Of a stretch of 64,000 nucleotides of DNA, positions 55,011 through 63,854 are shown in pieces (the first letter of the stretch is position 1; each line of letters starts with the position of its first letter). The position numbers and the translations under genes were made by a program. This stretch comes from Lachnospiraceae bacterium A4 (GTDB lineage: Bacteria; Bacillota; Clostridia; Lachnospirales; Lachnospiraceae), in the NCBI GenBank assembly GCA_000403215.2, contig KE159563.1, positions 118,311-182,310 on the forward strand, read 5' to 3'. The notes under the pieces are model-generated. The model was not told the origin of the DNA, did no database searches, and saw only the letters and a list, made by a program, of their open reading frames with translations.

Positions 55011-57218
55011 CTAGTATACTTCTCTCAGGGAAATAAGCTGTGCCCTGAAATCCCCCCACGGATTCGGCACGAGAAGCCCTGCCTTCATCAGCGTGTCGCC
55101 GCTGTAGGTCTGATCCCCGACCTTATCATTATACTCAAACACCACTTGATAGGTTTTCTTTGCGTCAAGGCCCTTTAACAGAATGCGTCTTGACTTAAAG
55201 TTCGCCCTGTTTAAAACCTGTACGAAGGTGACAAGCGACGCTGTCTTATCTTCGCTCACCACCTGCCAGCAGTCGTACTTGTGATTCTGTGCATACGACG
55301 CAATGCGATAGTAGTCACCCTCTCTGACTAAATCATTGTACTTGTGATACATTGCGATCTGGTCCGGTATCATCTCCCTGTCCTCTGCGGGAATCTTCGT
55401 CACGTCAAGCTCGTAGCCAAAGGTGCCCGCAAGCGCCACGATGCCGCGCGTCTCAAAGGGTGTCACGCGGCCCACGGTATGATTCGGACAGTCTGACACA
55501 TGTGCGCCCATTGTGGACAGCGGATAAATCAGCGCCGTTCCCTCCTGTATCTCAAGGCGCTCGATCGCGTCCGCGTCATCCGAACACCATATCTGCGGGC
55601 TGAAATACAGCATTCCCGGGTCAAAGCGCGCACCGCCGCCCGAACAGTTTTCTAACAAAAGATGTGGAAATTCCTTCGTCAGACGGTTCTGCATCTGATA
55701 GACGGCAAGCACATAGCGATGGTATAATTCTCCCTGCCTGTCCGCGGGCAGCCCATAACTGCCAATGTCTGTGAGCTGGCGGTTCATATCCCACTTCACA
55801 TACTCAATATTGGCGCTTCGCAGCACCTTTGCCACCTGCTCATAGATACAGTCCACGACCTCCTGTCTGGACAGATCGAGCACAAACTGCTGTCTGGACT
55901 GCGTGCCGGGTCTGCCCGGAATCGCGATCGCCCAGTCTGGATGCGCTCTGTACAGATCAGAATCCGGGGAGATCATCTCCGGCTCAAACCAGATGCCAAA
56001 CTTCATGCCAAGCTTGTTGACCTCGTCCACCAGATATTTCAGACCGCCTTGAAGCTTCTCCTCATTGACTGTCCAGTCGCCAAGCGCGCAGTCATCACAG
56101 TTGCGTCTGCCAAACCAGCCGTCATCCATGACAAGCATCTCTATGCCGAGTTTCGATGCCTCCTGCGCAATAGACAACAGTTTGTCGGTGTTGAACTCAA
56201 AATACGTCGCCTCCCAGTTATTGATGAGAATCGGACGCTTTTTATCCTTATATTCACCACGGATTAAATGCTTTTTATATAATTTATGGAACGCGGCTGT
56301 CATGCCGTCAAAGCCTCTGTCGGTGTAGACCATGACCACCTCCGGCGCCTGAAAGTGCGCGCCGCTCTCTAGTTTCCAGCAGAAGTTCTCAGGATGAATC
56401 CCCATTGTCATGCGTACATAGTCAAACTGCGTCACCTCCGCCTGCGCGCGGAAATTGCCGGAATAGACAAAATTCATCGCATAGATTTCGCCGTACTCCT
56501 GTGTCGTATGCTTGTCCACAAGCGCGAGAAACGGATGGTCCTGATGGCTGGATTCCCCGCGGAATGAGCTGACATTCTGGATACCATACCCCAGCGTCTT
56601 TCTTTGAATATGGCGCTCTCTCGCCCAGCTTCCGTGAAGGGATACCATGTCATAATCCCTGTTGTCCATGTCGATGCAGGCAGAGTACACCTTGGTCAGA
56701 TCAAAGGCTTCTGTCCCGGTGTTTGTCACCTTCACACTTCTTGTGATGGCATCTGTGTCATGAAATACTGTATAGAGCAGCTCCACCTGCATTCCGACAT
56801 AGGAATCTTCACAGACGATTCTTAAAGTCGCACAGTCCTCCTGCGTCCCAAAAGTTGCAGGCAGTCCCTCCAGTGCAGGCTTGCCAGCCATAATCTCATG
56901 AGACACATAGGACAGCATACTCCCCACATGCCCTGAAGCTGTCCTGATGCCAAGACAGCTCTCCCGGAAGTCTCCGACACCGCCTGTCGGATACTCAAAC
57001 GGAAAACAGTCATAAAATGAGCATCTTTCCCGGTTATTCTGGCTTGGAACAAACGGCGCTTCCCCTGTCCGCATCAGATAGGAGGCGTCTGTATCCTCCA
57101 GCCGCCTGCCGTAATAGATGTGCCCGACAAAATTTTCCTCGTCCACAATGCCAATCATATAAGTGGTATTTGGTGTGTCTAATTGAAAGACACGTGCTTT
57201 CTCGTTATAAGTTATCAT
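55011..57218 (-). CDS. GH36 alpha-galactosidase
   Basis: 735 residues, normal for bacterial GH36. An N-terminal beta-sandwich is followed by a TIM barrel: VMDDGWFGRRN, EPEMISPDSDLY, the nucleophile Asp in YVKWDMNRQL near residue 475, ENCSGGGARFDPGM and the acid/base Asp in CSDDADAIERL near 545. No signal peptide, so it acts inside, removing alpha-1,6-galactosyl groups from imported galactomanno-oligosaccharides. The promoter is at 57271-57299. It leads a two-gene unit with the LacI regulator. Confidence 0.93.
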   Translation of the reverse strand: MITYNEKARVFQLDTPNTTYMIGIVDEENFVGHIYYGRRLEDTDASYLMRTGEAPFVPSQNNRERCSFYDCFPFEYPTGGVGDFRESCLGIRTASGHVGSMLSYVSHEIMAGKPALEGLPATFGTQEDCATLRIVCEDSYVGMQVELLYTVFHDTDAITRSVKVTNTGTEAFDLTKVYSACIDMDNRDYDMVSLHGSWARERHIQRKTLGYGIQNVSSFRGESSHQDHPFLALVDKHTTQEYGEIYAMNFVYSGNFRAQAEVTQFDYVRMTMGIHPENFCWKLESGAHFQAPEVVMVYTDRGFDGMTAAFHKLYKKHLIRGEYKDKKRPILINNWEATYFEFNTDKLLSIAQEASKLGIEMLVMDDGWFGRRNCDDCALGDWTVNEEKLQGGLKYLVDEVNKLGMKFGIWFEPEMISPDSDLYRAHPDWAIAIPGRPGTQSRQQFVLDLSRQEVVDCIYEQVAKVLRSANIEYVKWDMNRQLTDIGSYGLPADRQGELYHRYVLAVYQMQNRLTKEFPHLLLENCSGGGARFDPGMLYFSPQIWCSDDADAIERLEIQEGTALIYPLSTMGAHVSDCPNHTVGRVTPFETRGIVALAGTFGYELDVTKIPAEDREMIPDQIAMYHKYNDLVREGDYYRIASYAQNHKYDCWQVVSEDKTASLVTFVQVLNRANFKSRRILLKGLDAKKTYQVVFEYNDKVGDQTYSGDTLMKAGLLVPNPWGDFRAQLISLREVY

Positions 57219-57270
57219 CCATGCGCTCCCTTCAATTTCATTCTTTTATGGATTATTTTCATGCATATCT

Positions 57271-57299
57271 AACATAACACCATTTTATAAATTAATCAA
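57271..57299 (-). promoter_or_regulatory. Promoter of the GH36 alpha-galactosidase
   Basis: Reverse strand TTGATT (57299-57294), 17 bases, TATGTT (57276-57271). The TTAATTTA stretch around it recurs upstream of the solute-binding gene and could be a shared regulator site. Confidence 0.5.
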
Positions 57300-57395
57300 T
57301 TTTTAAAGTAATTTTAGTTATAATTTTTACCTATTGCACATATTTTTTGTAAAAATTTTGGTAATATCGAGTATTAATATATTAAAATCTAAAAA

Positions 57396-57420
57396 GACCA
57401 CTTGCTTTTCACAAGTGGTC
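57396..57420 (-). terminator. Terminator of toxin mRNA, type I module 2
   Basis: GACCACTTG and CAAGTGGTC form a 9-base-pair stem followed on the reverse strand by TTTTTAGA. It overlaps the -35 region of the antitoxin RNA promoter. Confidence 0.75.
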
Positions 57421-57430
57421 AGTGTATAAT
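57402..57430 (+). promoter_or_regulatory. Promoter of antitoxin RNA, type I module 2
   Basis: TTGCTT (57402-57407), 17 bases, TATAAT (57425-57430). Confidence 0.75.
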
Positions 57431-57436
57431 CTGTTT

Positions 57437-57537
57437 AGAAAGGTTATCGGAATTGATTTTCCGATTGCCCTCAGTTATATTTATTTCAAAAGAAATAGCA
57501 TCTAACTTTGGAGCAGTGGGATGCTATTTCTTTTTAT
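57437..57537 (+). ncRNA. Candidate antitoxin small RNA, type I module 2
   Basis: About 100 bases from the promoter at 57402 to the terminator at 57491-57531 (AGAAATAGCATC / GATGCTATTTCT, then a T-run). It is fully antisense to the 3' untranslated region and last codons of the toxin mRNA. Its 5' part GATTTTCCGATTGCCCTC (57455-57472) resembles the toxin leader in inverted orientation (57632-57651), as in module 1. Confidence 0.65.
57491..57531 (+). terminator. Terminator of antitoxin RNA, type I module 2
   Basis: AGAAATAGCATC and GATGCTATTTCT form a 12-base-pair stem followed by TTTTTA; it overlaps the 3' end of the toxin gene. Confidence 0.8.
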
Positions 57538-57604
57538 GTTCATCTATATAAGATAAAGCCGCAAATACTACTAATAAAAGTGTTAACACTTCTAATGTAT
57601 TCAT
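57524..57604 (-). CDS. Small membrane toxin (Hol_Tox/TxpA-like), type I module 2
   Basis: A 26-residue peptide: MNTLEVLTLLLVVFAALSY is followed by a charged IDEHKKK end, a single membrane helix with a basic tail as in holin-like type I toxins. The ATG at 57604 follows AAGGAGGGTGATGCCCT, where GGAGGGTGATGC is nearly the same as the leader of module 1. It is expressed from the promoter at 57684-57712. Toxicity is inferred. Confidence 0.72.
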   Translation of the reverse strand: MNTLEVLTLLLVVFAALSYIDEHKKK

Positions 57605-57683
57605 AGGGCATCACCCTCCTTTACATTACTAGAGGGCAGTTTTAGAAAATCGCATCCATCTCTCTTGTCAATTATACAATCAT

Positions 57684-57712
57684 ATTGTAGCATACGTTAT
57701 AATTGTATTCAA
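57684..57712 (-). promoter_or_regulatory. Promoter of toxin mRNA, type I module 2
   Basis: Reverse strand TTGAAT (57712-57707), 17 bases, TACAAT (57689-57684). Confidence 0.7.
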
Positions 57713-57737
57713 CCAGAACTGCTCGCCAAAAGCAAAA

Positions 57738-57772
57738 AATCGAGCAAGAGATTCGATCTCCCCTGCTCGATT
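57738..57772 (-). terminator. Terminator after the chemoreceptor gene
   Basis: AATCGAGCA and TGCTCGATT pair; on the reverse strand TTTTTTGC follows. Confidence 0.8.
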
Positions 57773-57779
57773 TTTGTGT

Positions 57780-60206
57780 TTATCCTAGCTTAAAAAATGT
57801 CATATCCTGCTCTAGCTGAGAGGAGATGGTCAAAAGCTTCTGTGACTCCTGCAATAATTCTGAGATGGTGGTATTTAGCTTCTGCATCGCCGTGGCGGTC
57901 TCTGTGGCAGATGCCGCATTCTCCTCCGAGATCGCAGACAGGTTCAGCATGATCTCAGACACTGTATTGCGCACCCGATTGCACTCGCTGATTGCACCCT
58001 TGATCACCGCAGTCTTGTCCCTTGACTGCGCGATGCCTTCATTTACAATCTCAAACTGCTTTTGTGTATCTGTCAGCTTCTGGTTCTGGTCATTTGTGGC
58101 AGTCTCAACTTCCGCCATCGTATCCAGTGTCTCTTTGAACTCATTGATGAGGTTCGTGATAATGCCAAAGATGCTGTCTGCCGACTTGTTGGACTGCTCT
58201 GCCAACTGTTGTATCTCAGAAGCCACGACCGCGAAGCCTCTTCCTGCCTCACCTGCCCTAGCCGCCTCAATGCTGGCATTCAATGACAGCAGATTGGTCT
58301 GGTCTGCGATGGAAGAAATCAGAGATGCCGCCTCCTCGATCTCTTTCACAGAATCGTTTGTCCGCGTGATCTGCTGGGCAATGCGGTGGATTCCCTCCGT
58401 CATGTTGCTGTTAGAACGGCTCAGCGCACTCAGGATTGTAACTGCCTCATCGCTTGCCTGCTTCATGTTGATGGAGGTCTCGTCAAGCTCCGCGATATCT
58501 GCATCCATGCTGTCCATCAGCTCGCCCAGATTGACAATCTCGCTTGTGGAGGTCTCCACGTCCCGCGCCTGATTTGTGGCGCCGAGCGCAATCTCTGAGA
58601 TAGCCGCATCAATATGCTCTGAGGTCTGTTCTGAACCCTGCGAGATCGACTCAAGCTCTGCACCGCTGTTTTTTAACTCCATTTCGCACTGTTTTACATT
58701 CGTAATCACATCTGACAGCTTGTCAGTCATTCTGTTGAGGGAGCGCCCAAAGGTGTCAAACTCGTCCCCGTTTCCTGTCTCTGCCTTGACTGTAATCTCA
58801 CCCTCTGAAATCTGCGTCAGCGCCCCTTTAAACTTTTTGATGCTCTTCTGTACCGAAGTAATTACGAAGATCGTGAGCAGCACCACGAGCACGGAACCCA
58901 CGATGAACACGGCATAGATTAACGTGGACATTGTCATCTTCTGTGTGCTGGTCAACTCCTCAATCTTGCTGCGCACCGCTGAGGTCTCGTTGGTGAGCGT
59001 CGTATTCAGGGTGTTGTTCTCTGCCTTCAATGCCAGAATATCCTTGTCGTACTCGACAATGCTCTCCACCGCCGAAAGTTTTGTTGCAAAATTCGATGCC
59101 AGCGTCTCCGCGATCTCCGCGTCTTTTGTGTACAGCGGTGCATTTGTGACCAGCTCGTTTAAGAGCGCTATAATCTCTGTTGGATAACTTCCTGTATCAC
59201 TGCCCTCCGCCACAAGTTTATTGTATGTATCAAACAGCTCGTTTGCATTTTTGAGCTCTCCCTCAAAGTCATACTTTCCATCATATGCAGTCGCGATACT
59301 GATCTCCGGCGTTTCCTTCTCCTCGAAATACAGGTCAAAGGACACATTTTTGTAATCCGCGATATTGATACCCTTAACATCAACTTTTGCCGTCACCTCC
59401 TGCCAGTTTCCGTTGACATTGGCAAATTGTGTCTGGATATGCAGCGCGTCCATACCGTCAAAGGCTGACACCTCCACCCCTGCCAGTCCATCTCCATAAG
59501 AAGCTGCCAGCACTTCCAAATCAATCTCTGCCAGCGGAAGCGCTGTACTGTCCAGCTTAATGTTCGTGACATACACATCACCTGTATACTCGATGCCATT
59601 TCCGCCCATGCGGACCAGCAGCATATCACGCTTGCTGATTTCAGGAAGCTTGTGGGCGTATGTTGTCTTTTTATAATTTTTGCCCCCGATGGGCTGTGAT
59701 GCAACATTTCCCAGCATCACACTGTCCCAGACGCCGTCCACCCAGCCGGACTCCCCTGACATTTTGCTGATGGCATCCGCCAGCGCTTCATCTCCGCCGA
59801 CAAAATTTGCATACATGCCGCTGCCGCTCTGAAAACCGCGCTCGCCAAGCAGCTTGTTCAGCTCTGAAGTGTTGCCGCTCACCGTGGTGATCGTCGCTGC
59901 CACACTCTGTAAGTCTGCGTCATACGGTTCGCCCTTACTGTACGTCAGTGCGCCTGCTGCCGCTTCCTCCATAAAGGCGAGGTTTGACTGAATCGTCTGA
60001 TAATGATTCAGGTCCAGATCATACAGAAACGAGGTCTCCTGTGTCGTGTTCTCATTCTGTTTGAGGTTGATGTTGTTGATGTCATTCAACACCTGATTGT
60101 TTGCGTTGTTGCTGTTCATGATATAGATGCCGACCAATCCGAGTATCACCGTACACACGATGGACACGGCACCTAACATGATGAGTTTTGCCTTGATGCT
60201 TCTCAT
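57780..60206 (-). CDS. Methyl-accepting chemotaxis protein with large ectodomain resembling carbohydrate-binding modules
   Basis: 808 residues. One helix at 7-28 ([19 protein letters not shown]), an extracellular part of about 395 residues, a second helix near 427-450 ([19 protein letters not shown]), a HAMP domain (450-505) and a signalling domain to the end with the highly conserved tip [20 protein letters not shown]. Within the ectodomain, [19 protein letters not shown] near 200 and [16 protein letters not shown] near 285 look like strands of beta-sandwich carbohydrate modules that end in VYIDNIKL-like motifs. It lies next to the mannan locus. A role in sensing plant-glycan oligosaccharides is a hypothesis. 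CheW-binding is expected from the tip. Confidence 0.85.
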   Translation of the reverse strand: MRSIKAKLIMLGAVSIVCTVILGLVGIYIMNSNNANNQVLNDINNINLKQNENTTQETSFLYDLDLNHYQTIQSNLAFMEEAAAGALTYSKGEPYDADLQSVAATITTVSGNTSELNKLLGERGFQSGSGMYANFVGGDEALADAISKMSGESGWVDGVWDSVMLGNVASQPIGGKNYKKTTYAHKLPEISKRDMLLVRMGGNGIEYTGDVYVTNIKLDSTALPLAEIDLEVLAASYGDGLAGVEVSAFDGMDALHIQTQFANVNGNWQEVTAKVDVKGINIADYKNVSFDLYFEEKETPEISIATAYDGKYDFEGELKNANELFDTYNKLVAEGSDTGSYPTEIIALLNELVTNAPLYTKDAEIAETLASNFATKLSAVESIVEYDKDILALKAENNTLNTTLTNETSAVRSKIEELTSTQKMTMSTLIYAVFIVGSVLVVLLTIFVITSVQKSIKKFKGALTQISEGEITVKAETGNGDEFDTFGRSLNRMTDKLSDVITNVKQCEMELKNSGAELESISQGSEQTSEHIDAAISEIALGATNQARDVETSTSEIVNLGELMDSMDADIAELDETSINMKQASDEAVTILSALSRSNSNMTEGIHRIAQQITRTNDSVKEIEEAASLISSIADQTNLLSLNASIEAARAGEAGRGFAVVASEIQQLAEQSNKSADSIFGIITNLINEFKETLDTMAEVETATNDQNQKLTDTQKQFEIVNEGIAQSRDKTAVIKGAISECNRVRNTVSEIMLNLSAISEENAASATETATAMQKLNTTISELLQESQKLLTISSQLEQDMTFFKLG

Positions 60207-60378
60207 TTTTCGTCCTCCTTATTCTCTCTCTCAATTCATATGGCCGTCATACGACATTTTTTATTCTACCATAATTTTTGTACTATACAGAATAAGGGAA
60301 TTAATTTTCGGCATTTCGACGAAAAAATTTGGCAAAATCTTCAAACCAAATCAATATATCTGATATAATAAACCTGCA

Positions 60379-61587
60379 TTACAACCTCACCGTCAATTCA
60401 CTTTTTTGAATTTTAATCTTAATGACTAATACCATGGAAAATGTTACCGCCAAGATACCGATAAAAAACATTGAACCTCCAACACCTATATACTGAACTA
60501 AAACAGGTGCCATTATAATACCAACTGCTGCACCAAGAACTGTCACAATCTGTCTAAATGCCATAACTCTGCCAAACACTCCTCTTTCAATTGTACTTTG
60601 AAAAATTGTACTGACCATGATTGAGTTGCTCGTTTGAAAAAAACCAATCATGATATTGGCAACAATGCTAAGAAGAAATACAGACGCATTTCCCCACAAC
60701 ATAAAACTAACTGCCAGCAAGATACTTAAAAAAGAATATTTTGTAGTATCTCTCCATCCTAATCTGGCAAATAATTTTGTTGCGATTGGTGCCAACAGGC
60801 TTCCTATTGCCATTGCGTACGTAAAATACACAATTCCTTCTGCACCTATATTTAAAACTTTATCTGCAACAAAAATCTTGTCAATCTCGTAAAATCGTCC
60901 TAAAATGCAAAAAAAAACCGTGATCATCATAATATTCTTAATAATCGGCATTTTTTTAACTTCCGCTATCCCTTCCTTAGCAAAAGCAAACAACTTAAAT
61001 TGTGCCTTTTCTATCTCATGTTCCTCATAGCGATATGGTACTGCACACATTAATCCCGCCGCAAATATAAAAGTTACTGCATCAATTAAGTAGAGTATTC
61101 CAGTTCCAAATATTGTATACAATACTCCTCCTACACCAGGTCCAACAAACATGATAATCGTCCCCATCACAGAAAAAATATTATTCGCATCTGTCAATTC
61201 TTCCTTGTCAATCAATTCCGGCATCAGAGCCATCTGCGCCATATTATCTACATCACTTGTACCCTGTAAGATAAAAATCAAAATATAAGCCAGCATCATA
61301 TACTTTCCATCTGTAAGCGCAAAAGTCAACATCAAAGCTGCACTGAGCAAATATACATAAATACTAATCTTTTTCCGGTTAAACCGATCTATAATCACTC
61401 CCGACACAAACTGACATGGAATCCTGACCAATACTCTGATCATCCACATCCCCGCCACACCTGCAATAGATCCTGACATCTGATACACTGATAACGTCAC
61501 TGCCAACGCATACAGGCTATCGCCAAATGATGATATTGTTGTCACCCAAAGTAATATTCTAAAAATTTTATTCTTTAATATTTTCAT
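60379..61587 (-). CDS. Major facilitator superfamily transporter
   Basis: 402 residues, 12 hydrophobic helices. DRFNRKKISIYVYLL is the loop 2-3 motif of drug-efflux-type MFS proteins, and GTSDVDNMAQMALMPELI is typical of the enterobactin/macrolide-exporter group. The start ATG 61587 follows GAGGTGATTC. It probably exports a small molecule, drug or peptide; the substrate is unknown. Upstream within 60 bases lies AACGTCATTT, a motif also present in the palindrome at 61785-61829 near the HTH/TPR regulator gene. Confidence 0.85.
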   Translation of the reverse strand: MKILKNKIFRILLWVTTISSFGDSLYALAVTLSVYQMSGSIAGVAGMWMIRVLVRIPCQFVSGVIIDRFNRKKISIYVYLLSAALMLTFALTDGKYMMLAYILIFILQGTSDVDNMAQMALMPELIDKEELTDANNIFSVMGTIIMFVGPGVGGVLYTIFGTGILYLIDAVTFIFAAGLMCAVPYRYEEHEIEKAQFKLFAFAKEGIAEVKKMPIIKNIMMITVFFCILGRFYEIDKIFVADKVLNIGAEGIVYFTYAMAIGSLLAPIATKLFARLGWRDTTKYSFLSILLAVSFMLWGNASVFLLSIVANIMIGFFQTSNSIMVSTIFQSTIERGVFGRVMAFRQIVTVLGAAVGIIMAPVLVQYIGVGGSMFFIGILAVTFSMVLVIKIKIQKSELTVRL

Positions 61588-61903
61588 ATAATTGAATCAC
61601 CTCACCCTTTTTATTGTTTGATTACTTAACAGAAATGACGTTGTAACAGGTGTTTTGTAATATGCTAATTCATCTCCATTTTGCGGAGGAAGAAATACAT
61701 TTCACTTTGCTCATATTTTACTCCGTACATTAAAACTGTATGTTTTTTGAACTGCCCCTACTATACCATGATATTCTATAAATAAAAATGACGTTTTGTG
61801 AGTAATCATTACTCCACTAACGTCATTTTCATTTGATGCTTAATCAGCTATAATATTCTTGTAAACAATAATATGTAGCTTTTAAGAAAGGTAAGTATGA
61901 AAA
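61588..61903. other. Intergenic region with repeated AACGTCATTT motif and a long palindrome
   Basis: AATGACGTT occurs at about 61632-61640, at 61788-61796, and in reverse at 61818-61826. The palindrome AAAATGACGT...ACGTCATTTT (61785-61829) has a second perfect inner dyad GAGTAAT-C-ATTACTC (61800-61814). It may be an operator and, on the reverse strand, followed by T-rich sequence, a terminator for the HTH/TPR regulator. A TATAAT on the forward strand at about 61848-61853 could start a short transcript. Confidence 0.5.
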
Positions 61904-61981
61904 ATGGCAATGCCTATTCATCGTTCTGATTATGATGGGATATCAATCCTTTGTGATTGTTATGAAGAAAGCCACCATTAG
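61904..61981 (+). CDS. Possible short peptide gene
   Basis: A 25-residue frame (MAMPIHRSDYDGISILCDCY) ends overlapping the stop of the convergent regulator gene. AAGAAAGG lies upstream but is better spaced for another ATG at 61897, which gives only 10 residues. Next to an HTH/TPR-type regulator and an exporter, a signalling peptide is imaginable, but support is weak. Confidence 0.2.
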   Translation: MAMPIHRSDYDGISILCDCYEESHH

Positions 61982-63789
61982 CTATCAACACTTCCCCCAT
62001 ATTTCTCTATAAATTCTTTTGTTGCCTTCTTATTATATTCTCTTCCAAATAAGTCACATATGTAATAAGCTTGCAGACAAATCTCCAGATTTTCTTGAAT
62101 CTGCATCTTATTACATTCTTTTTTCAACCCACACCATCCTTTTTCAAACACAAAAGTATCCAACTTATCTCCTCTTTCAGATATCAACGAAAGTCTAACT
62201 CCTATCTCAGCCTTTTCCATTGCTTTATCATACTCTTCCAAATCCGTTAAAAGATCCTTCCAGTTAGCTAACAGAAGCAACGCGTTCTCCGCTCGTTCTG
62301 TCAAATCAACTGCACTTTCTTCTAATGTTTCATAAACATTTGCTAAAATTCGTTCACCTATTTCACTCTTCTTCTGTTTTCTATAAGAAATTGCAATATG
62401 ATTCAATAATACAATTTCCTCTCTTGAATAAAAATGTATTAACTTTTTTTGTTCATCCCACTTTGGTATTGTCAAGCACAATGCCCTTACCGCGTTCTCT
62501 TGAAATTGCTCACAGCTAATTTTCCCTCTCCTGTATAATAGATCATTTTCCTCCGCTAAAATATACTGTTGATTTCTAGTACATTTTAAATCTAACAGCT
62601 TATTTTGTTTTTGAATAACTTCTGTCATTTTATGGTAATTACTAAATTTACTAGCCAAACTCCCCTGTCTGGCTAAAGACAGACATTCATAGTTATCTGT
62701 AACCAGATTTGCAGAATATTTGCCATACGGGATTTCTAACCGCTCTGCCAGCTTATCATAATTACTCTTTTTTATTCCGCGTGTACCGCTTTCAATTCGT
62801 CCATAAGAGTTCACATCACAAATATCTTCACTGACCTCTTCCCTGCTAAACCCTTTTTCCTGTCGATAGATTTTTAAAATCTCATTGAGTAACAATACAT
62901 CCTGCGAGGTCCAATCCAGATTTCTCATTCCTCTGTTCATTTCTACATGATATGTTTTATAAATTTCCGTCAACGCCCAAAGCTGTTTGCGATAGCGCTG
63001 CGCCTCTCTTGGACATATCTCTTTCAAATCATTTCCCAACAGTTCTAACAATCTAGGAATTTCCTGTATTCTTCCATTTTCTGTTAGAAGAGACAGTGCC
63101 TTTTTACAGTACCCTACCCGCTCGAAAAGATCCTCCGTTTTCAAAAATTCACAATACTGACATACCGCTTTGGGATACACCTTCACTTTTTCTTCTCCCT
63201 CAAAAAAGTGTCGTTCTATATAGTCCAAACATGCCTTCAACTCTCTTTGGGTATTCTCATCTCTGCCTTTTACCTGCAAATACAAAAGGATATAACTCAT
63301 CTCTGTACTGCTGATACAGCTTTTTGTTCCGATATCTTCATCAAAATCTGGCACTGTTATCATAATTGCTTTTTTCATTTGTTCCGCATTCTGCTGGATA
63401 TACCCCATTGTGTATAAATAAAACTGCTCCTGGATCCCTTTATGACAAGTACGATCCTCTGCCTCCGGCTCCAGAAACAGCTTTTCTACCTTACTTTTTC
63501 TCACAACCGTATCCTGCTCTTGCAGTGCAATCATCACTTTCCGCTTCCATTTGAAATATTGATACTCCTTCTGCGTCATCATTGTGATAAAACAATCCGG
63601 TGATTTCCCCAAACGCTGCAAAATCAAATTCAATGATAGCCTGTCTGGAATATTTGTCCATGTCTCATAGCGTGACATCATCTTTTGTGAGCAAATCCCA
63701 CAACACAATCTCTGCTGACTAACCCCCTGTTCCTCACGCATTCTCATAATCATCATTCCAATGGAATCCGAGTAGTAGTCATTCAGCAT
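61978..63789 (-). CDS. Tandem helix-turn-helix regulator with TPR-like helical repeats
   Basis: 603 residues from ATG 63789 after GTGGAGGTGTGAC. The first HTH (XRE type) spans about 5-65 (IGMMIMRMREEQGVSQQRL); helices in the 65-290 range look like TPR repeats. A second HTH-like unit lies about 305-365 (EEVSEDICDVNSYGRIESG), followed by another helical array to the end (YDKAMEKAEIGVRLSLISE). The layout suggests an internal duplication of an Rgg/RRNPP-like regulator that senses a peptide. The convergent position to the MFS gene and the shared AACGTCATTT motif suggest control of that gene. Function inferred. Confidence 0.7.
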   Translation of the reverse strand: MLNDYYSDSIGMMIMRMREEQGVSQQRLCCGICSQKMMSRYETWTNIPDRLSLNLILQRLGKSPDCFITMMTQKEYQYFKWKRKVMIALQEQDTVVRKSKVEKLFLEPEAEDRTCHKGIQEQFYLYTMGYIQQNAEQMKKAIMITVPDFDEDIGTKSCISSTEMSYILLYLQVKGRDENTQRELKACLDYIERHFFEGEEKVKVYPKAVCQYCEFLKTEDLFERVGYCKKALSLLTENGRIQEIPRLLELLGNDLKEICPREAQRYRKQLWALTEIYKTYHVEMNRGMRNLDWTSQDVLLLNEILKIYRQEKGFSREEVSEDICDVNSYGRIESGTRGIKKSNYDKLAERLEIPYGKYSANLVTDNYECLSLARQGSLASKFSNYHKMTEVIQKQNKLLDLKCTRNQQYILAEENDLLYRRGKISCEQFQENAVRALCLTIPKWDEQKKLIHFYSREEIVLLNHIAISYRKQKKSEIGERILANVYETLEESAVDLTERAENALLLLANWKDLLTDLEEYDKAMEKAEIGVRLSLISERGDKLDTFVFEKGWCGLKKECNKMQIQENLEICLQAYYICDLFGREYNKKATKEFIEKYGGSVDS

Positions 63790-63854
63790 GTCACACCTCC
63801 ACATATAATTTTAGAACTTTATTTTTCTACTTGTGAGTAAAAAGTTTGCGCTGC

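Noticed and set aside
57491..57531. Terminator of the GH36 or chemoreceptor gene
   Set aside because: Orientation and T-run fit a forward transcript, the antitoxin RNA, not the neighbouring reverse-strand genes.
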